NCBI GenBank assembly: GCA_015143295.1
Contig: CM026556.1
Coordinates: 17,298,547 to 17,362,546 of the forward strand
Length of the DNA: 64,000 bases
Reading direction: 5' to 3'
Source: Tetracentron sinense
Taxonomy: Eukaryota; Streptophyta; Magnoliopsida; Trochodendrales; Trochodendraceae
Below are positions 60,726 through 64,000 of this stretch, piece by piece; position 1 is the first letter of the stretch; each line of letters begins with the position of its first letter. The position numbers and the translations under genes are program-made. Below the pieces are notes generated by a model that saw only the letters and a program-made list of their open reading frames with translations, had not been told where the DNA came from and searched no databases.

Positions 60726-62099
60726 AGATGTCTTGGTTCAGGGAAATTCTCTTCTAAAGACTCGATCCAAATACAATCCTCTTCTTAGTTCTTGTACTTT
60801 TAGGTATTAAATTATATATTCTTTATTTTCTTTAAAAATTTGATGTATAAACTTTTATTTTGATATTTTTTTCATGTACAACTACACCTTGTGAGCTATA
60901 TTGAATGGGGCGTGAACGACGACTTCTGCAAAAGGGTCACTTACCCTAGATATCACATTGCTCTCGGCTGTTCTTTTGCTTTTGCCTGTGTTGCTGTCGA
61001 TCGATGCGCTTTGCTCTCGGCTACGTTAACGGTAAGTTTGATCTTTTTGTTTAATTCCTTTCTTATCTTGTTTTGTTAATAATATGAATTTGTTTTTCTC
61101 ATTTTTAAAGTAGATTTCTTCGCTAAAGTAGTGAATTACATCATTAAACTGTATGAAAGCTACGATGCAGAATCAATAACTTCTAAAAAGGACAATTAAT
61201 TCCATGTTTCATCTTGCTATCGGCTTTACATGCAGTAAGTCTCATCATTTTGATTGGGTACTCAAATTTTTCATTGAAATTTTGTTCTTGCCAATCTTTT
61301 TTTGTTTTTTTATGTCTACACCTTGTGAGTTATATGGAAAGGGGCGTGACCGATGACTTCTGCAAAAGGGGCACTTACCCTAGGCCTCACATTGCCATTG
61401 GTTGCCCTTCTGCTTTTTCTAGTGTTGATGTCGATGAATGCCATTTGCTCTTGTCTTCATTAACGGTAAGTTTTATCAAGTAGTTTAATTCTTTTCTTAT
61501 CTTGTTTTATTAATACTATGATTTTTTCTGATTTCTAAACTAGATTGCTTCGCTAATGTAGTTAATTACTCTATTTAAACTACGATGCATAATCAACAAC
61601 TTCTAAAACGGATAATTAATTCCATGAAAACCTTTCTTTCGGCTTCAGTTGCGGTAAGTCTCACCATTTTGATTGGTTACTCAAAATTTTCATTGAAACT
61701 TTATTCTTGCTAAATTCATTTTTTATGGCTTAAATAATCTTTCATAATAAGAATATTTAGTGCGCGAAATACTAACATTAGATAAGTAATTAAATATTAT
61801 ACCTCAATAAAACTAAGGGGAGTGCTAGCCATAGATGCCCACTCTTTTTAGCACAAACACAAATACTTTGTGGTGGGGCCTACAACCTAGGTGTTTGTCA
61901 AACTGGTAAGAGTGGGACGTCCACGAGACCACGACCCTGCGAGTCTACATGCAGCTAATTTTTAAAAGTAATATTTTTTTTTATAATAATACTATACTAT
62001 AGCAATATTATTCCTTTTAGTTTTATTGAGATATATTATTTTTATTATTTCTCTAGTGTTAGTATTTAGCTTAGCGAGTTAATCAATGGTGACTTAATG
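60726..62099 (+). repeat. 0.9-kb array units, inverted orientation, with shared deletion
   Basis: Reverse complement of 48.3-49.68 kb, including the same rare deletion join ('atgtctacaccttgtgagtt' near 61312) and the same variant 'cctagatatcacattgctc'. Two SYMERG/SYIEWG-type frames are open (60891-61079, 61214-61483). Confidence 0.88.
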
Positions 62100-64000
62100 T
62101 GTGACGGCCCATAATTTTAATATAATAAAATTGGGGTTATTGATCCTTAACCGGGCTGAATTGTATAAAAATTGATTAAATTTGTGGGAAGTGGGTTTTT
62201 TTGTGGGACTGGGTTTGTACCGATAAAATTCAGTATTTTTTTTCGAAAATCGCACACAGTGTGTCGGTCGACTATCGGGACAATTATTCATCGTGCTGGT
62301 TCCATAATACATCGATTCGCATTGCCGCAGTGCAATCGGTGTTCAAAAACCAGGATATACGCGGGATCGGACATTTAGTAGGTCCTCAGTATTTTCAGCC
62401 TGTCCCAATAGAAATTTGCGGAACTTGTACCACTGCGGGTCAGTAGACCCTGTGTACGACTGACTGTCGTTTCGGCAGTTTATCATCTCATATGAGGAAA
62501 TGACAACCTATTTTGTGTCCGCAATCAGTAAATTAGTGTTTTTGTAGTTTTCTCCCGGATTTATTTTTGCTGTCAAAACTCAGAATCTTTCCCCTAAATG
62601 TCTACCACGGGTGTCGGACTGTCTAAAGTTCGGTCACCTGAAGTTTCGTCAAAATCGGATGTAGTATAGTAGGTTTACGAAGGTAGTATACACGAAGAGG
62701 GCGCTTTGCGCATTATCTCAACCCTCCATCCTCTTGCCTATATAAAGGGGGCAAGGCCCTGTCATTTCTCACAAACAGAGAGCAAGAGAGCCGAAGCTCT
62801 GTCTTGCCCATTCTAGAGAGAAAGTCTAGAGAGAGTGAGAGAGAAGAAAGAAGAGGGCGCTCCTTGGGGTTGATCGTCGCTCCCGACGCCTCGATCTTAA
62901 CGTATAGAGGTAAAATCTCTTTTCCCTCTTTCCTATTTTTCTTTTAAATACGTTTTTCTTCTTGTGGATGATGTTCTTGCTTTATAGCGTGGATGAAAAA
63001 GGGCCCAAGACCCGTTGTATACGTAAAATAGGTAAAACCCCCTTCCATCTTTTCTATTTTCTCCTAGCTACCCTTATTCTTCTTTATTTTGTTATTGGAA
63101 TGTGATATGAGTTTATGTTGTGAATGGAAAGAAGGTCGGAGACTCGTGCATGTTATGGATTGTGTTTGTGGTCGTGTGATGTGATTGGAAAAGGGGTTTA
63201 ATACCCATGAATGAGAATGCAATGGATGGGGTTGGGATTAGAATTGAGCGAGAGAGAGGTAGCCCTCAGTTTCATGCTGAAAAGCTCGGAATTTCATGCC
63301 CGAATAAGCTTGGGCGATCAATCGTCAGTTTGGACGATCGATCTCACTGCATGCAAAAGCCGTGGGCGATCGATTGTCCGGTGTTTTGACGATAGATCAT
63401 AAGCATATCAGAGGACCTGGGGAATTTCTGGACCCTCGGCGATCGATCGTAGGGTGTTACGATTGATCGTCGGCGGCGATCGATGGAGATCGATCGTCCT
63501 TGTACCCGGAAGCCTGATTTGGGCTTCCATACGCGAAATGTGATGTGTTTGGATGCTTGTTAGGGCCATGGATGGATCCATTGGCCCGAATATGTTCCCT
63601 ATGGGAATGACCTATTATTATGTAATGTAATTTGTTGGGCAATGGACGGATCCATCGGCCCGGATATGTTCCTTATCGGAACAACCATGACATGATGTGA
63701 TGTTATGGCGATGGTAGGGTCCATCTGCCTAGGAAAGTTCCACCTCGAAACAGTCTTTGTGTGATGTGACGTTAATGAAACATTTATGAGGCGATGAAAG
63801 GGTTCATCGGCCAAATCATGTTCCATAGATCCTCTTTGACTAGGTCAGGAGTGGTGTGTTGTTAGTCCTCTGTGACTGATAGTCAGGAGTGGGTTGAGTA
63901 ATATCCATAGATCCTCTTTGACAAGGTACGTGATTGATAGTCGAGAGTGGTTGGAAGTCTATCAGTAGATCCTCTTTGATTAAATATGTCTTTCTTAGTT
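62100..64000 (+). mobile_element. Long LTR block E, runs off the window
   Basis: Begins TGTGACGGCCCATAATTTT. TATA box 'tatataaa' at 62749-62756, then a leader with GAGAGAG runs and a possible donor 'gag|gtaaaa' (62907). The GATC cluster (63315-63505) and the 'ggcccggatatgttcc' repeats (63540-63820) follow, then minisatellite units to the edge. A segment of about 180 bp present in block D between these two repeat sets is missing. Confidence 0.78.
62749..62756 (+). promoter_or_regulatory. Putative LTR TATA box (block E)
   Basis: 'ctatataaaggggg', followed 20-40 bp later by a leader conserved in block B on the other strand. This fixes the transcriptional direction of the LTR family. Confidence 0.6.

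Overview
This is nuclear DNA of a flowering plant. It is AT-rich, holds split genes with GT-AG introns, plant-specific gene families (an LCAT3/phospholipase A1-like gene, an RNA-editing-type PPR gene and an SQD2 fragment), Ty1/copia and Ty3/gypsy remains, a tRNA-derived SINE and long-TIR or foldback elements. Species cannot be decided from the sequence. No rRNA, tRNA or CRISPR locus was seen, and no gene in the window can be shown to be complete and functional.

1-1893 is the edge of a satellite-like array: monomers of about 171 bp in which two subtypes alternate strictly, giving a dimeric period of about 342 bp. 1894-9015 holds gene debris on the minus strand: two exons of an SQD2-like gene (3348-3551) and a decayed PPR gene closest to Arabidopsis MEF7/At5g09950 (5870-7330), plus a SINE and several short local duplications.

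9016-26786 (minus) is one LCAT3-like gene reconstructed here exon by exon: eleven exons totalling about 1.34 kb over 17.8 kb. Ser, Asp and His of the expected catalytic triad are all still encoded. However, exon 3 carries a 19-bp duplication that shifts the frame, exon 6 has lost its 5' end, the exon 8 acceptor is AC, the exon 5 donor is GC, and exon 10 is followed by a partial second copy. Its introns hold a deleted gypsy element, a 1.3-kb solo LTR with a 5-bp target duplication, a foldback element and a copia element. A CATGGTT-ended DNA element (26824-27793) sits just upstream of the start codon.

27794-30217 holds a foldback element and a DNA element with TIRs of about 280 bp. From 30218 to the end of the window there is a complex array of a unit of roughly 0.9 kb. 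It encloses one island of unique sequence (31476-34823) with at least two exons of an unidentified minus-strand gene. It also holds five blocks of up to 3.4 kb that I read as long LTRs (ends TGTGACG/CGTCACA, 5-bp target duplication CATCT), each filled with minisatellites, clustered GATCGATC motifs and three spaced TGAGTC/GACTCA dyads. The whole array folds about a point near 56.26 kb: units and LTRs to the left lie in one orientation and those to the right in the other, and a rare internal deletion is shared by both arms. The right half is therefore an inverted duplicate of part of the left half. This palindromic, LTR-punctuated array is the most unusual structure in the window.
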